Positions 1 to 11,965 of a DNA stretch of 64,000 nt are shown in pieces. Source of the DNA: Endocalyx cinctus (Eukaryota > Ascomycota > Sordariomycetes > Amphisphaeriales > Apiosporaceae). Position numbers and translations under genes: made by a program. The stretch spans positions 1,275,345-1,339,344 of the forward strand of contig BCKC01000008.1 of NCBI GenBank assembly GCA_001600455.1. Direction: 5' to 3'. The stretch's first letter is position 1. Every line of letters begins with the position of its first letter. Below the pieces are notes generated by a model. That model was not told where the DNA came from, searched no databases, and saw only the letters and a program-made list of their open reading frames with translations.

Positions 1-47
1 AATTACTGATTTTTATTTTTATTTTTATGTTACTTTTTTTATTACAG

Positions 48-511
48 TGGTATCCGGATTCGAGATCCAAGTATGGACTTTCGTACCAAGCTACAACGTC
101 GTCTTCCACGACCCATCGTCGCCGTTATCGACGAGCGTAACGACAGCAGATTCCTTCATAGGTCCGGATTCGCTGCTCTCCCGCGGCATCCTAAGCACCT
201 ACGAGAGCTCGCCGGGGGTGAACCGCGACTTCTGCGGACGGTGCGGCGCGACCGTCTTCTACCGCCACCGCGTGCGCCCGGACCTGCTCGACGTCAGCGT
301 CGGCCTCCTCGACGGCGAGAGCGGCGACGGGGCTAGGGCCGAGACCTGGTTGGATTGGTCGACGGAGAGGCTGAGCTTCGTCGAGGAGGCGGGGGTAGGG
401 AGGACGGGTGGGCACGCTAGGAGGGCGCGAGCTCTAGTTCGTAGTCTCGAAGACGGGATGAGACGGTGGGGGAGGGAAAGGGAGGAGAAAGGAAAAGGGG
501 TAGATACGTAA
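48..511 (+). CDS. GFA/CENP-V family protein, 3' terminal exon (partial)
   Basis: The window opens inside an intron: a T-rich tract ends in TTACAG at 42-47, and the reading frame runs from 48 to TAA at 509-511. The exon encodes about 153 residues. The middle holds a zinc-ligand pair FCGRCGATVFYR followed by a stretch reading DLLDVSVGLLD, the C-terminal part of the glutathione-dependent formaldehyde-activating (GFA)/CENP-V beta-fold. Family members bind zinc through several Cys-x-Cys and Cys-x2-Cys pairs; only the last pair is visible here because the N-terminal half lies left of the window. The last 30 residues are Arg/Glu/Lys-rich and probably disordered. The substrate cannot be predicted: most fungal members of this family are uncharacterised despite the name. 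The GTG at 47-49 overlaps the splice acceptor and is not a start codon. Confidence 0.75.
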
Positions 512-2418
512 AGCTGGAAAGCTAGATATATAATTGTAAGTTTTTATTAATTGACAAATTCCAACATTTCTCAAAATTCAATGTTAAAACTTAAGTGATT
601 TTGCTAGGGCAAGACATTAATGGTTGAGATTATTATATTGACATAGTTACACAGCGAGTTACAGTTAGACCTCTCTAGCTACTACATATTAACAACACTC
701 TTCGGCATTCTAAGATGTAATGTAAATGTATTCTAGAAAGGGGAAAAAGCAGTTAAATTCAGTTTCAACCTCTCGGTATTATCCAGTAGATCAAGCAGAT
801 TACCCGAGTTTTTTTTTTTCTTTTCTTTCAACCTTAGCATATTAATAGTATACGGTATTACAGCGTAAACCCCGGCGTCGTAACTTTTTTTTCTATGCGA
901 AACAACGTACCACGCAAACATACACTGAACTTACCATTATTTACCAGTTATTATCAACAATTCATAATTCTGAGGTATAAAGAATGTATAACTAGAGGGC
1001 AATGCGACTGGAACATTAAGTTCTCGAATATATGGTTTACGCAATGTCAACCGTAATAATTGAAATAACGAACTGATGAATATCTCGGCAGCTCGGCTGG
1101 GGCGGTGGTTGATTGAAATCAAAAATCAAGTAAAATGTTCAGGTTACGTTGTATATAGAAACAAGCAGCGAATGAAGGACCTGGAAACTATTCCCCAGAA
1201 AAAGAATAAAATTTATTTGATACAAAATATTGAGATGATCATATTGCCAAGAAGTTAAGTTCCGTTCATACTGCTATATTCGCTTTTTTAATTACGTTGT
1301 TTATAGAGGCGAAGTTTCAAGCATAAAGATATTTTACGACTACACTACCATTTGTTAATGTGAAGCAGCCAAAAGGGTAAGGCGACGCGTCACTGTAAAG
1401 GTCCCCAGAAAAAAGCCTCCTATTGTGGTCACGTTATTTAAGAGGCGTAGATATATGCCAAGATCTATGCTATACCCCCAGCTACTTCTACATACAGTAT
1501 AGTATACTCCGTGCAGAGTAGATCAGATCCAATATCAAGGCTATTGCTGCCAGGATATAGGTTACAATCACTTCTTATTCCCCTTTCCGCCTGTGTTTTA
1601 GGTATTTTTGGCTTCCCCAGATTAACGTACCTACATAAGTCACCCAATTCAAGTATGGTCTCCGTATGCTTCGTAAACATCTGCTCTGCCCCATTGTGTA
1701 AACAACAGAAATAACCAATCAGCTACTTTCAATAAACAACAATAACCTGTCGCTTGTTTCAATATCTCTGATGTAATAATTGTGAGCCGCAACTTTATCT
1801 GATAAAAACTCCTTAACCCTTGTTAATTACACGCTAGGGCTAGAGGCCGCGTCAGTTGCAATGCCCCTATTCAAGGATAACTGCCGTCGTCGCCACGGTA
1901 CACCACTACCGTATAATCCCGTCTATGGCTGTTTTAACTTTATTCCTGTGGATTATGAGTTAGGCCTACTGTAGCATCGGAGATGTATAGGTAAATTGGC
2001 CGGGGGTTGACCCCATGAATGTATTCGCAACCATATCGACGTCTACGATGACGAGCCACGCCGAGAGGGTCTCCCAGAGAGATCGACCGAGATCTTGAAT
2101 TATTCCAGTGGCACCAAGGCAGTTTTCTATCAAATCAGCCTCATTGATATATGCCATCTGAATGATATAAAGAAGGTCAAGATTCCTCTCTTCTCGGTCA
2201 GAATTTTCTCTCTCCATCTCATCATCAGCAACAGTTTTTCTTCTGCTTCTTCTTCTTCTTTATCATCATCTTTTCTTCTTCTCTTTCTTCTTCACTTTCT
2301 TCTTCATCTTATCTTCTTTTTCTTCTTTTCGAATTTGATATTCTCACTTTCTTCAACACCATCTTTTCTTCGTTATCTCATTTTACTTTTTTTTGACTTC
2401 TAAAAAACAACGGACAAA
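512..2418. other. Intergenic region and CT-rich leader of the dioxygenase gene
   Basis: No supported gene; open frames are under 105 codons and have no recognisable content. The last part, about 2234-2400, is a strongly pyrimidine-rich tract (TTC/CTT runs) ending just before the start codon at 2419. Such tracts are common in promoters and leaders of well-expressed filamentous-fungal genes, so this is probably the core promoter and 5' UTR of the next gene. The start context CAAAATGG is favourable. Confidence 0.5.
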
Positions 2419-5295
2419 ATGGTTAACGTGCGCTCTTTCTCCACTGCTATGGCCGCTTCCGCCATCATCGGCCAGGCCCTCGCCCACCCGGGTGAAAAGC
2501 ATACCCCTAAGCAGATCAAGCGCGAAGTCGCCATTCAGCGTGCTGCGCACGAGAACATGGCCCGCTCCCTGGGGAGCTGCGCCAGCAACCCCTCCTACAT
2601 CGCCCGCCGCGAGCGCGCCATAGCCCGTCGGGCCGAGACGGCTAAGGCTCTTCGCCAGCGACGCAGCATTGCGCACAGTAAGAATAATCAGACTCATTTC
2701 ACATCAGAGTACTCGGGGGACGATAACTAACCTATTCCTTTTATTGCAGAGCGAATGGTCCGCGGAAAGAGAGATGAGGATGATCTTGCGACTTGGATGG
2801 CTGTCTCCCACAACGAAACTAGCCTGGGTTACACCACGGATACTGACGCATCGACGCTCTTCTCCGGAAATGCCACTTGCGCTCTCGTTGAGGAGACTAC
2901 CATCGGCCCTTACTACGTCGGTGGTGAACTTATCCGAGAGGATGTGACCGAGGACCAGACCGGTGTTCCTCTTCACCTTGAAGTCCAGTTCCTCGACGTC
3001 TCCGACTGCTCCGCCGTTTCCGACATGGTGATTGAGATTTGGGCCTGCAACGCTACCGGTGTTTACTCGGGCGTTTCCGCTACGGGACAGGGCGGTCTTG
3101 ACAGCACCTGGTTACGAGGTGCTCAGATTTCGGACGACGACGGTGTTGCTCAATTCGACACGATCTTCCCCGGTCACTACACGGGCCGTACCACCCACAT
3201 CCACGTCCTCAGCACCAAGGACGCCACCGTCCTCGATAACTCGACGTACACGAACGGGACCGCCACTCACGTCGGCCAGTTCTTCTTCGACCAGGATCTG
3301 ATCAGCACCGTCGAAGCGACCTCGCCTTACACCAGCAACGAGCAGACGCTCACCCTCAACTCGGAGGACGACATCGCCGCCGGCGAAGCCTCCGCCGACT
3401 ACGACCCCTTCGTCGACTACGCCCTTCTCGGCGACGACATCTCCGACGGTGTCTTAGCCTGGATCGTCGTCGGCGTCAACATGAGCGCTAGCCAGGACGC
3501 CTCCGAAGCCGCCCATTACTACGCTACCGGCGGCGTCGATACCTCCTCTAGCAACGACCTGACCGGCCCCAGCGGCGGCGACGGCGCCATGCCTTCCGGC
3601 GCCGTTTCCGGCTTCCCTAGCGGTGCGGCTTCGTCCGGCGCTTCCTTCCCTACTACCTTCGTGTCCGTCACTACTAGCGGCGCCGCCGCCGTCCCTTCAA
3701 ACGACGCTAGTAACGGTTCTCCTAGCGCTGTCCCCAGCGGCGGATCCGATGCTTCTGCTAGCGGCGCTCCCAACGGTGGCTCTGATGCCTCGCCTAGCGG
3801 CTCCCCCAGCGGTGATGTTAATGGCTCTCCCGACGGTGCCGTCACTACTTCCGCTGTAGCTGGTTCTCCTTCCGGTGGCGCTTCCAACAGCTCTCCCTCC
3901 GGTGGTGTTTCCAACGATTCTCCCAGCGGTGGTGTTAACGGATCTCCTAACGGCGCCGTCACTACCTCCGCTGTGGCTGGCTCTCCAAGCGGCGGTGCTT
4001 CGAACGGTTCTCCCAGCGGCGATGCTAATGGATCTCCTAACGGTGCCGCCACCACTTCTGCTATAGCTGGTGCTCCTTCCGGTGAAGTTTCTAACGATTC
4101 TCCAAGCGGTAGCGCTAACGGCGATGCTAATGGCTTTCCCAATGGCTCTGCTACTACCACCGCCGTAGCCGGTTCTCCTTCTGGTGACGCCTCCAACGGT
4201 TCTCCCAGTGGTGATGTTAACGGCTCTCCTAACGGCGCCGTCACTACTTCTGCTGTAGCTGGTTCTCCTTCCGGTGGTGTTTCCAACGATTCTCCTAGCG
4301 GTGGTGTTAACGGATCTCCTAACGGTGCCATCACTACCTCCGCTGTGGCCGGTTCTCCTAGTGGTGGTGCTAACGGCGATGCTAATGGCTCTCCTAACGG
4401 CTCTGCTACTGCTACCGCCGTCGCCGGTACTCCTTCCAGCGGCGCTTCCAACGGTGGCTCTGACGCTTCCCCCAGTGGCTCTCCTAACAGTGGATCTGAT
4501 GCTTCTGCTAGCGGTGTTCCTAACAGTGGATCTGACGCCTCTGCTAGCGGCACCCCCAACACTGGATCTGATGCTATTGCCAGCGGCTCTCCCAGCAGTG
4601 GTTCTGACGCTTCTCCCAGTGGATCTCCCAACAGCGACTCCAATGCCTCTCCCAGTGGATCATCCGATGGAGCTGCTAACGGTTCTGTCACGACCACCGC
4701 TGTAGCTGGCTCTCCTTCAGGTGACGCTTCTAACGGTGGTGCCAACGGTGCTCCCAACGGTGACGCCACTACTAGCGCTGTAGTCGGCTCTCCTTCAGGT
4801 GGCGTTTCTAACGGCTCCGGCAACGGACCTGACAACGGCTCTGCTACAACCACCGCTGTAGCTGGCACTCCTTCCGGCGGCGCTTCTAACAATGGCGCCT
4901 CCAACGGTGATGCTAACGGCTCCCCTGACGGATCTGCTACCACTACTGCTGTAGCAGGTTCCCCCTCAGGTGGCGCTTCTAACGGTTCTGGCAATGGATC
5001 TGGCAATGGGTCAGGTAACGGCTCTGCCACCACTACCGCCGTAGCTGGAATCCCCTCAGGTGACGCTTCTAACGGATCCGGAAGCGGATCTGATAGCAAC
5101 GGATCTGGAAACGGCGCTGGAAATGGATCTGCTACCACCACTGCCGTAGGTAGCACTCCTTCCGGGGATTCATCTAACGGCGGCTCTTCCAACAATGGTG
5201 GCTCCAACAGCGGCTCCAACAACGGCTCCAACGGCGGCTCCAACGGCGCTTCCAACAGCAACCTGCGCCGCCGCAGTCGCATTATCCGCCACTAA
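2419..5295 (+). CDS. Secreted intradiol ring-cleavage dioxygenase-like protein with long Ser/Gly/Asn/Pro repeat tail
   Basis: Two exons, 2419-2677 and 2750-5295, joined across a 72-nt GTAAGA...TTGCAG intron, give 934 residues. The N-terminus has a signal peptide (hydrophobic stretch ending ALA-HP near residue 23), so the protein is predicted to be secreted. A basic spacer leads to the catalytic domain at about residues 120-330. All four ferric-iron ligands of intradiol dioxygenases appear present: Tyr192 in GVYSG, Tyr230 in FPGHYTGR, and His236 and His238 in THIHV. Family enzymes cleave catechol-type rings between the two hydroxyls; secreted fungal members act on lignin- or plant-derived aromatics. 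From about residue 345 to 920 the protein is low-complexity Ser/Gly/Asn/Ala/Pro with about 13 copies of TT(S/T)A(V/I) spaced at about 30 residues, plus GSDASASG-type 12-residue units. It ends in a basic RRRSRIIRH with no hydrophobic tail, so a GPI anchor is unlikely. Typical family members lack such a long tail or have a much shorter one. Substrate unknown. Confidence 0.88.
3520..5270 (+). repeat. Degenerate in-frame minisatellite encoding the dioxygenase tail
   Basis: About 1.75 kb of imperfect tandem repeats inside the coding region. The main unit is about 90 nt (30 residues) marked by TT(S/T)A(V/I)AGSPSG, seen about 13 times. A second unit of about 36 nt encodes GSDASASG-P-NS and clusters around 4456-4660. 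Unit length varies by whole codons, so the frame is never lost. This suggests expansion by slippage or unequal exchange under selection for an open frame. Confidence 0.85.
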
Positions 5296-6130
5296 ACTAA
5301 GGTAGCTGAGCATGACGAAAGAAGGAGAGATTTATGATGAAAGTGTAGGATTTTGGAAGAACAAAAAAAACTGATTGGCATGATATGACATGACATTCAT
5401 TCTGGATCGGAAGAGCAGAAGAAGATGAAAAAAAAAGGATACACATACACACTCAAAAAAAAAAAAAAAAACGAGGAATTCATCATTATGGTTCATTATT
5501 CGTTACGGCGCAGATTTTGGGGGGTTTTCTTTTCCGGGTTCGGTTTTTCTTTTTAGAATGTATATATCTATATCGCTGCACACCGCACACTGCACATATG
5601 AATGACAGGAATTTATCCAATACCAGTTTTGAAACTTGATAAATGCAAAGTTTGAGTGATTGCTCTTGGCTGAATGATACGTAAATAATCGCTTCATAGT
5701 ATGCTATTTCAACTGCTGTGGTATTTGCTAATACGTTAGATTTAGCATGATACCTTAAGGAAACTGAAGGGTACAGTGGTGATAGATAGTCCCTAACCTC
5801 ACTGAACATACTTAAGTACTTTAACCACTTAAGCAACTCGACTTTAGTTTCGAAATATCATTTATCATTGTATAAATCCACATGTACGGCACAAGCAATT
5901 CAAAATCTTACCTTTACCTTTAGATAATTATTATTAATTTGATTTTACTAGCCTATAGGTACCAAAGCAATTGTATTTCTTAATCCGTCATATAAAACTC
6001 CTCAAGTATGTATGTACCTACACCTCGATTACTTGCAGATAGAAAGTGGCTGTGTATACTTTCGAGAACCGTCAGTTAGCATATTCGTATTCAACAATCT
6101 TACGTGAACATAATCTTTTCTTTTTTCTAT

Positions 6131-6161
<31 letters not shown>

Positions 6162-6257
6162 TTCTTTTTCTATTTTCGTGAATTGAAGTTTCACGTATCT
6201 ACGATTGTCAGGCTTGGTATTGAACGTAACCGACCCCGTCGCATCGTAGCTTGTAAA
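5296..6257. other. Intergenic region with poly-A and TC microsatellite
   Basis: No supported gene. It holds A-runs near 5455-5471 downstream of the dioxygenase gene, and a (TC)n microsatellite at about 6131-6153 followed by a T-run, which lies about 100 nt before the start codon of the HET-domain gene and probably belongs to its promoter or leader. Confidence 0.5.
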
Positions 6258-8710
6258 ATGGGATTTATACCAGATTTCATGAAAAGGAAGGAGAGCAATG
6301 ATTCAGTAAGATATACCTTTCGTTTCCTACCGATCGTGATATATCCGTCAATCCCAGAGTTCGAGACTTCCGAAAAACTGATTTCTTCAAGTCACCTCAG
6401 CCAACATTGAATTCCGGAGGCAGAAAGAGATCTTTAAGTGAAACACTCGCGGAAAATGCCCATAGGTTAAGCCGCCAAGTTTTGTCCAGAACCTCTAGCC
6501 ATCGGCTTTGTCGATGTTGTTTAGATCTGGATTTCCGGTTTTGTAACAGCGGTGACTTCAATCCATCTTATAGATTAGACGGAATTATACTCGGCAAGTT
6601 AAATAGCGAATTAACCACGAGTACGTGCGAGTTGTGTCAGATGTTTGTCCCGCTCTTAGGTCAGATGCATATTTCAGCGGATTTATTTTCCGAGTTAGAG
6701 TTGCGCGCATTCCCGCTACTCCCGCACCTTCTCGGTCAGCCATATATAAGTTACGATCACCGCGGAGATAATGCGTCAAGTGGGTGGTTCTTAGTTCCCG
6801 CGCCGACCGGATTTACCGCGTTTCCCGGGAGTGAGGGGGAGGTCATACTGAAAGAACTGGTATCCAAGCAAGCATTCATAATCTACAATGCGACATCGAA
6901 GCGGGATGCGCCGCAGACGCCACTATTCTCACCTCGCATCGTGTCTCCCAAGCTCAATGCCACCGTCGTTAACGAATGGCTTCAGTGCTGCGAGTTACAT
7001 CACAGCAACTGCGTCGCCGAGCCTGTCCATTTACCGCCTACTTTTAGCCTCATCGAGTGCAAGACATGGTCGGTCAAGAGATGGATCTCGTCGCATAGCC
7101 CGTCTGTTCCTACATACGTGGCTTTAAGCTACGTTTGGGGCCAAAATACCGACGTCCACACCAGAAACGGGACATCGTTACCTCCACGCGCAGATGTCCC
7201 AAAAGTTGTGGCCGACGCCATATATGTGACCCAAGCACTGGGGTACCAGTACATATGGGTTGACAAGTACTGCGTGGATCAGAACGATGACACGGTCAAG
7301 CATGAACAGATAAGGCACATGGATTCCGTTTACCAAAACGCTATCCTAACCATCATTGCAGCCGCGGGGGGAAACGAGGCTTACGGTCTTCCGGGAGTGG
7401 GAAGGGAACGAGAATCCCGACAGTCCTCCTTTGTAGATGACAATTTGAACATCACCTCAACTCTTTCTTCCCCTCTCAACTCGATCATAAATTCGAAGTG
7501 GGCCAGCCGAGGCTGGACATATCAAGAGGCAGTTTTGTCTAGACGGCGGCTCGTGTTTACCGATGAGCAGCTCTATTTCGAGTGCAACTCTATGGGCTGC
7601 TCAGAAACTATAGAAATCAGTTTTGATCAATATTACTCGAAGCCTAGACCAGATCTCGACATGATCATTCGGCCACGACTTTTTTCCCTGGAGCATTTAT
7701 CCACGCCATTCCCCCCTCTGGAAGCCAAGGGGGCAACGCGGCTAGGCAATCTCATGAGTTATATTCATTGCGCCGAGCAGTACTCGAAGAGGACGCTTAC
7801 TTTCGACGACGATTCCCTCAACGCATTTAGCGGCATTATCCAAAAATTAGAGTCTGTCAAGAAATTCCCGGTTCGGCATCTCTGGGGCGTGCCGTTATTC
7901 CATCCCAACGACGACGACCTGGCTACGAGCGCGCTGAAGTTGAGTTACGAAATACCTGCGGCGCCTAATCAGTGGAGGACTTCGTTTTTTAGCCATAGCA
8001 GTCCGGTTCGAAATGTTCTAATTGGCGTAGATACCGTAGACTACCTCGGATTGCTAATGGTAGGTCTCAGCTGGCGACACAGCCCGTCTGGGTTTTCTTC
8101 GTCGTCGCCGTCGGCTCTGCCTCGCCGGAGAAACAACCTTCCCTCTTGGTCTTGGGTCGGCTGGGAAGGCGCGGTGACGTGGCCGCCGGTGACGAGCGAA
8201 TCCACCATCGAGAAGTTCACCTGGCCGGAAATGACGGTGTACCTGGAAGGCGACAGCACGCGGTCGATTCCGGACTCTTTCCACCAGAGCTCGCACGCGC
8301 GGCAGCTGGATCAGGCGACCAAATCGCTGCACCTGGAGACGCGACCCCTTAGGCGCGACGCCTTCTCCTTACTCGAGCCGCCGCGTCGGTTAGACGAGGA
8401 AGAGGAGGAGGAGGATGACGCGGACCCGACGACGACGAAGAAGAAGAAGCTACTCTATCTCGCGGGCGTCGGCGTCGTGCGTGCGTACCCCAGCAAGGAA
8501 GGGCTGGACGTGCCTAAAATCTACAAGAGGGTGCAGAGCGGAAGGTACGAGGTCATAAAGCTGGTCGGCGTCGAAAATCACACCTATCTCATGCTCATCA
8601 AGCGATATCGAAACTCGAGTTACCGGGTAGGCACCCTGGTCGTTCAGGGCTCTTCTCATTTGCCCGAGACGCTGTTCGCTCCGACACTTAAGACGTATAA
8701 ACTTAGGTGA
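6258..8710 (+). CDS. HET-domain (heterokaryon incompatibility-type) protein
   Basis: Two exons, 6258-6305 and 6401-8710, give 785 residues. The long second-exon frame has no ATG near its start and an in-frame TGA at 6299-6301. A GTAAGA donor at 6306 and CTCAG acceptor at 6396-6400, with CTGAT as a plausible branch site about 20 nt upstream, join a 16-codon first exon in phase; this is my reason for the start at 6258. The HET domain spans about residues 255-410: YVALSYVWG at 255-263, WVDKYCVDQ at 302-310, then an MDSVYQNA block, GLPG, and WASRGWTYQE near 384-392. A cysteine-rich LCRCC...CELC segment precedes it, as in many such proteins. The C-terminal third is variable and contains an acidic run (EEEEEEDD) and KKKK. 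HET proteins can trigger cell death on fusion of unlike fungal cells, but most paralogues have no known allele partner. No partner-type gene is adjacent. Confidence 0.88.
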
Positions 8711-9713
8711 GGGGGGGGCTAAGGAAAGAAGAGGAACTCATGATTTTTTAGGTGTGCTTTTTGGTTTACTACTTACGGATATTCTAAGGCGTCTTTCCTT
8801 TTTTATGATTCATGAGGAATAGATTGTAAAAGAGGGAAAGGATTTGCTTGGGCGAATGTGTATGGGTTTGGTTTTAATACCCTTAAACATTTTGAAATAA
8901 CAATTCCATTCCACAGATTCATAATATAGCATCTGGTACTCAGAAAATACTTCAATACATTATATATACTGGATCAAGCCATTCCTGCGTAGTTTTGTCG
9001 CGTCTGCAGTACATGCGTGAATGCATCACAATCAAAAGGTCAGCTGATTACTCTTCAAACTCTTCTATTCTCGGCCTTATACTGCTGTGTACTTTCTCTG
9101 CACACATACACTGCATAAAATCTGGGGGTGAGTACCCTCTGAAACCTCATGATAACTGTTTTCTATTTTCATCATAGCTGGTGAGATAGCTGAGCTGAGA
9201 GAAGAAGATTAAGGCGTAGATACCCTTAATTCAGGGCTTTAGATGGTGGAGTGGATATTCATTTTCCCTACCTACAGTTGGTTAGTCTCTGTTTATCTCT
9301 CCACTTCCCGAGAAAAGGTCAAAGATAGGGTCTGGTTCCGAATCGCCGACGATATATCAACGGCTTGATTTTTGAATGTCTGGAGAAAACTTTACCGTAA
9401 TTGTTCAGATCTTATATGATATTGTACACTACTGAATCTGACTCGCCCTGCAGGCCCCATTAATTCATCTCCGATCGGTTTTTTTTGTGTCCTCCCGGAT
9501 ATTATTTCTCAATGGGTTTTCTTGACTTACCTTTCTGAAGTTTTTACTGGGTCTTTAAGGAGCCCCATGATATCCCCAAGATTGCTAGGATCCTAGATAG
9601 AAGTAAATTGACGACTAGGATTTTATTGGCCGTTTATACTCCTTGAGTCAGTTTGGGAATATTCTCAATTATTTGGCTTTTCTATAGACTTGGATAAACC
9701 GAGTTCAAGCAAG
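8711..9713. other. Intergenic region, no gene seen
   Basis: AT-rich sequence between the HET gene and the Zn2Cys6 regulator. The longest open frame is about 60 codons with no recognisable content. It presumably contains the regulator's promoter; I see no clear named element. Confidence 0.4.
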
Positions 9714-11875
9714 ATGCAAAGACTTACTCGGGCCCAAACTGCCAGTACGTAATTATCTTCAATATCATGTATATTCTTTCTTTACCTAACAAGTCTACAG
9801 GTCGTACTACATGCAGCTCATGTCATTTTCGCAAGATTCGCTGCAATGCCCAAGAGATAGGATTCCCTTGCACAAACTGTCAGAACTCTTCTAGGGGAGA
9901 CTGCGTGGTCTACGAAAAGCGCAAGCGGCGGTCGGCCAAGAAGCCGACGCCCAAGCCGTCCGCGTCTTCTCACCATCCCAATATCCAGCTGGGATCGACG
10001 GCATCACCGTCGTCGAGCCATGCCCCGGACACGCCGGTGCCCAAAGTCGAGGTTGTAAACGGCTCAGTCGGCATCAACGCCGACGCCGCGGGCGACGGCC
10101 AATATATATACAAGAGGCATCTGGTCGAGTTCATCGACCAGCCCCACCTCACGGAACGGCCCATAGATAAAGACGCTCGCTTGATGTACGTCGGCACCGA
10201 CGTGTCTAACCTGAGCTTCCTCGTGCAGCAGCAGTTCGGCCCCCATATCTCGAATATCTGCCATTTCCCGACGAATCGCATCGCGCGGCGGCACACCTGT
10301 CACGAGCCGGATCGCTTGCCCATCGAAGCGTTCCAGTTGCCTGCTAAGCCGGTCGTGGACCGGTTACTAGAGGCTTACTTCACCCACGTAAACCCTGGTT
10401 TTCCGGTCGTCGATGAGACGATATTTATGAATCAGTACCGAGCCCGGGATCCGGAGAACCCCCCCTCGCTGCTGCTCCTGCATTCCATCTTGGTCGTCGG
10501 GGCTCACGTATGTCTGACAGAACCTGATCGGGAGTCGCTCAAGACTTTGTTCTTTCGCCGGGCCAAGAGCTTGTTCGACGCTCGGTTCGAGCCTAACAGG
10601 GATACCGTCGTCCAGGCGGCCCTCCTCCTGACGTGGCATAGCGAGGGTCCCGAAGACGTGGCGGCTAACGCGTGGTTCTGGCTCGGTATTGCGGCCAGGA
10701 CGGCGACCGGGCTCGGGATGCATCGAGATGCCGATAATAGCACGCTGGTCCCTCATAATAAGAGGATGTGGAGGAGGGTTTGGTGGTTGTTATTTCAATG
10801 CGATGTACTCGTGTCTCTTCAATATGGCCGGCCCCAATCTGTCCACCTGGAAGATTCGGACGTTCAGAAGTTACGACTGTCTGATTTTCAGGACTGCGGT
10901 CCGAATTGCCGTGTTGAATACGTGATGCAGCTATCGGAACTATGTACAATCATATCTCCGGCTCTACGGGAGAGGTTTCGGCTGTCGGCTACTTCCCACA
11001 GTCGGCAACTCATGCTCCAGAGTACAGATGATTCTCTGGCAAACTGGTGTCTGCGTCTACCGCACTCTCTACAGCTGCGTATTAGCCCGGAAGTAGACGT
11101 CTGGGCCACCAACCTCCAACTTATCTATAACATGGCGTTGATTCTTCTACATCGCGCCCAACCAAGTAAAGCAGAACCTGCCGCTCCAGCGACCGATCGC
11201 GAAGATTCCGACATTTGCATCACGGCCGCCGGCGTAATCCAGTCGTTGTTCCAGTGCCTTACCGAGCAAAATTTGATCAGATACTTATGGGTCTCAAATA
11301 TAAATTGCCTGTTCGCTGCGCTCATCCAACTGAGCCTCGAAGTACGGTTTTCTAACCCGGTCTTAGCAATATCGGCGCTCAGACGATACGACTCGGCGCT
11401 GTTCTCTATGCGAGAGCTCGCTAAGTTCTGGCCGAACGCGCAAGCGATACTCTCGTTCTTCGAGAACTCCAGGCGACTTCATAACTCCGGAGACGACAGC
11501 GGTAGCTGGGTCGCAGTCGGGGCCAGATCACGCCAAGATCAGTTTTCTGATTCTACGGCGACTTCGGGATTGAGATCAAGTCCTGTTAGAGAAAGTCATT
11601 CCGACTCTCAAGATCAAAATAACGATGTAGACCCGGGCATGCTTCAACCACAGCTGCATTCGGAGCAACAGGTCGATAGGAATATACCCGTGGATCCTCA
11701 AATAACCCCTACTACCCTTGATATTCACCAGCCTACCGATCATTTACAAGACGTAGGTGACATTCATACAGAGTCTCAGGATCCGCTCACGGAGATTCGG
11801 GAATCGTGGCAAGAATGGAGACAGAATCATTGGCAGCAACCAGAATTTACTGATGATATCTTATTCACCTTCTAA
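9714..11875 (+). CDS. Zn2Cys6 fungal-specific transcription factor
   Basis: Two exons, 9714-9744 and 9801-11875, joined over a 56-nt intron (GTACGT donor, CTACAG acceptor), give 701 residues starting MQRLTRAQTAS. The ATG at 9767 lies inside this intron and is not the start. The binuclear zinc cluster is at residues 15-45: Cys15, 18, 25, 34, 37 and 45, with basic residues between Cys18 and Cys25 as expected for DNA contact, and a basic KRKRR run after it. The middle-homology domain (fungal_trans type) covers about residues 195-420, including the conserved ARTATGLGMHRD and RRVWWLLFQCD blocks. The C-terminus is Gln/Asp/Ser-rich and probably the activation region. The zinc cluster resembles the cutinase transcription factor 1-beta group, but I hold that assignment loosely. 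It faces the TauD-type gene tail to tail, 90 bp apart, and may regulate that gene and the aldolase beyond it (inference). Confidence 0.9.
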
Positions 11876-11965
11876 GACATTTTTCTTTCGAATAGATACG
11901 AGAAAGATAAATAAAATTACCAAATAACCTTATGTACATGTACTCATTTCATCATATTATATAAT

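Noticed and set aside
3519..5282. 587-codon antisense open frame opposite the dioxygenase tail
   Set aside because: It is the complement of codon-biased Ser/Gly/Asn/Pro repeats, giving Glu/Pro/Leu/Ala repeats with no independent signal; the sense strand has the catalytic domain, signal peptide and intron.
5486..5836. Minus-strand 116-codon frame after the dioxygenase gene
   Set aside because: AT-rich, no motif, and placed in the expected 3' region of the upstream gene.
9767..9800. ATG at 9767 as start of the Zn2Cys6 factor
   Set aside because: It lies within a 56-nt GTACGT...CTACAG intron; the upstream ATG at 9714 joins in phase.
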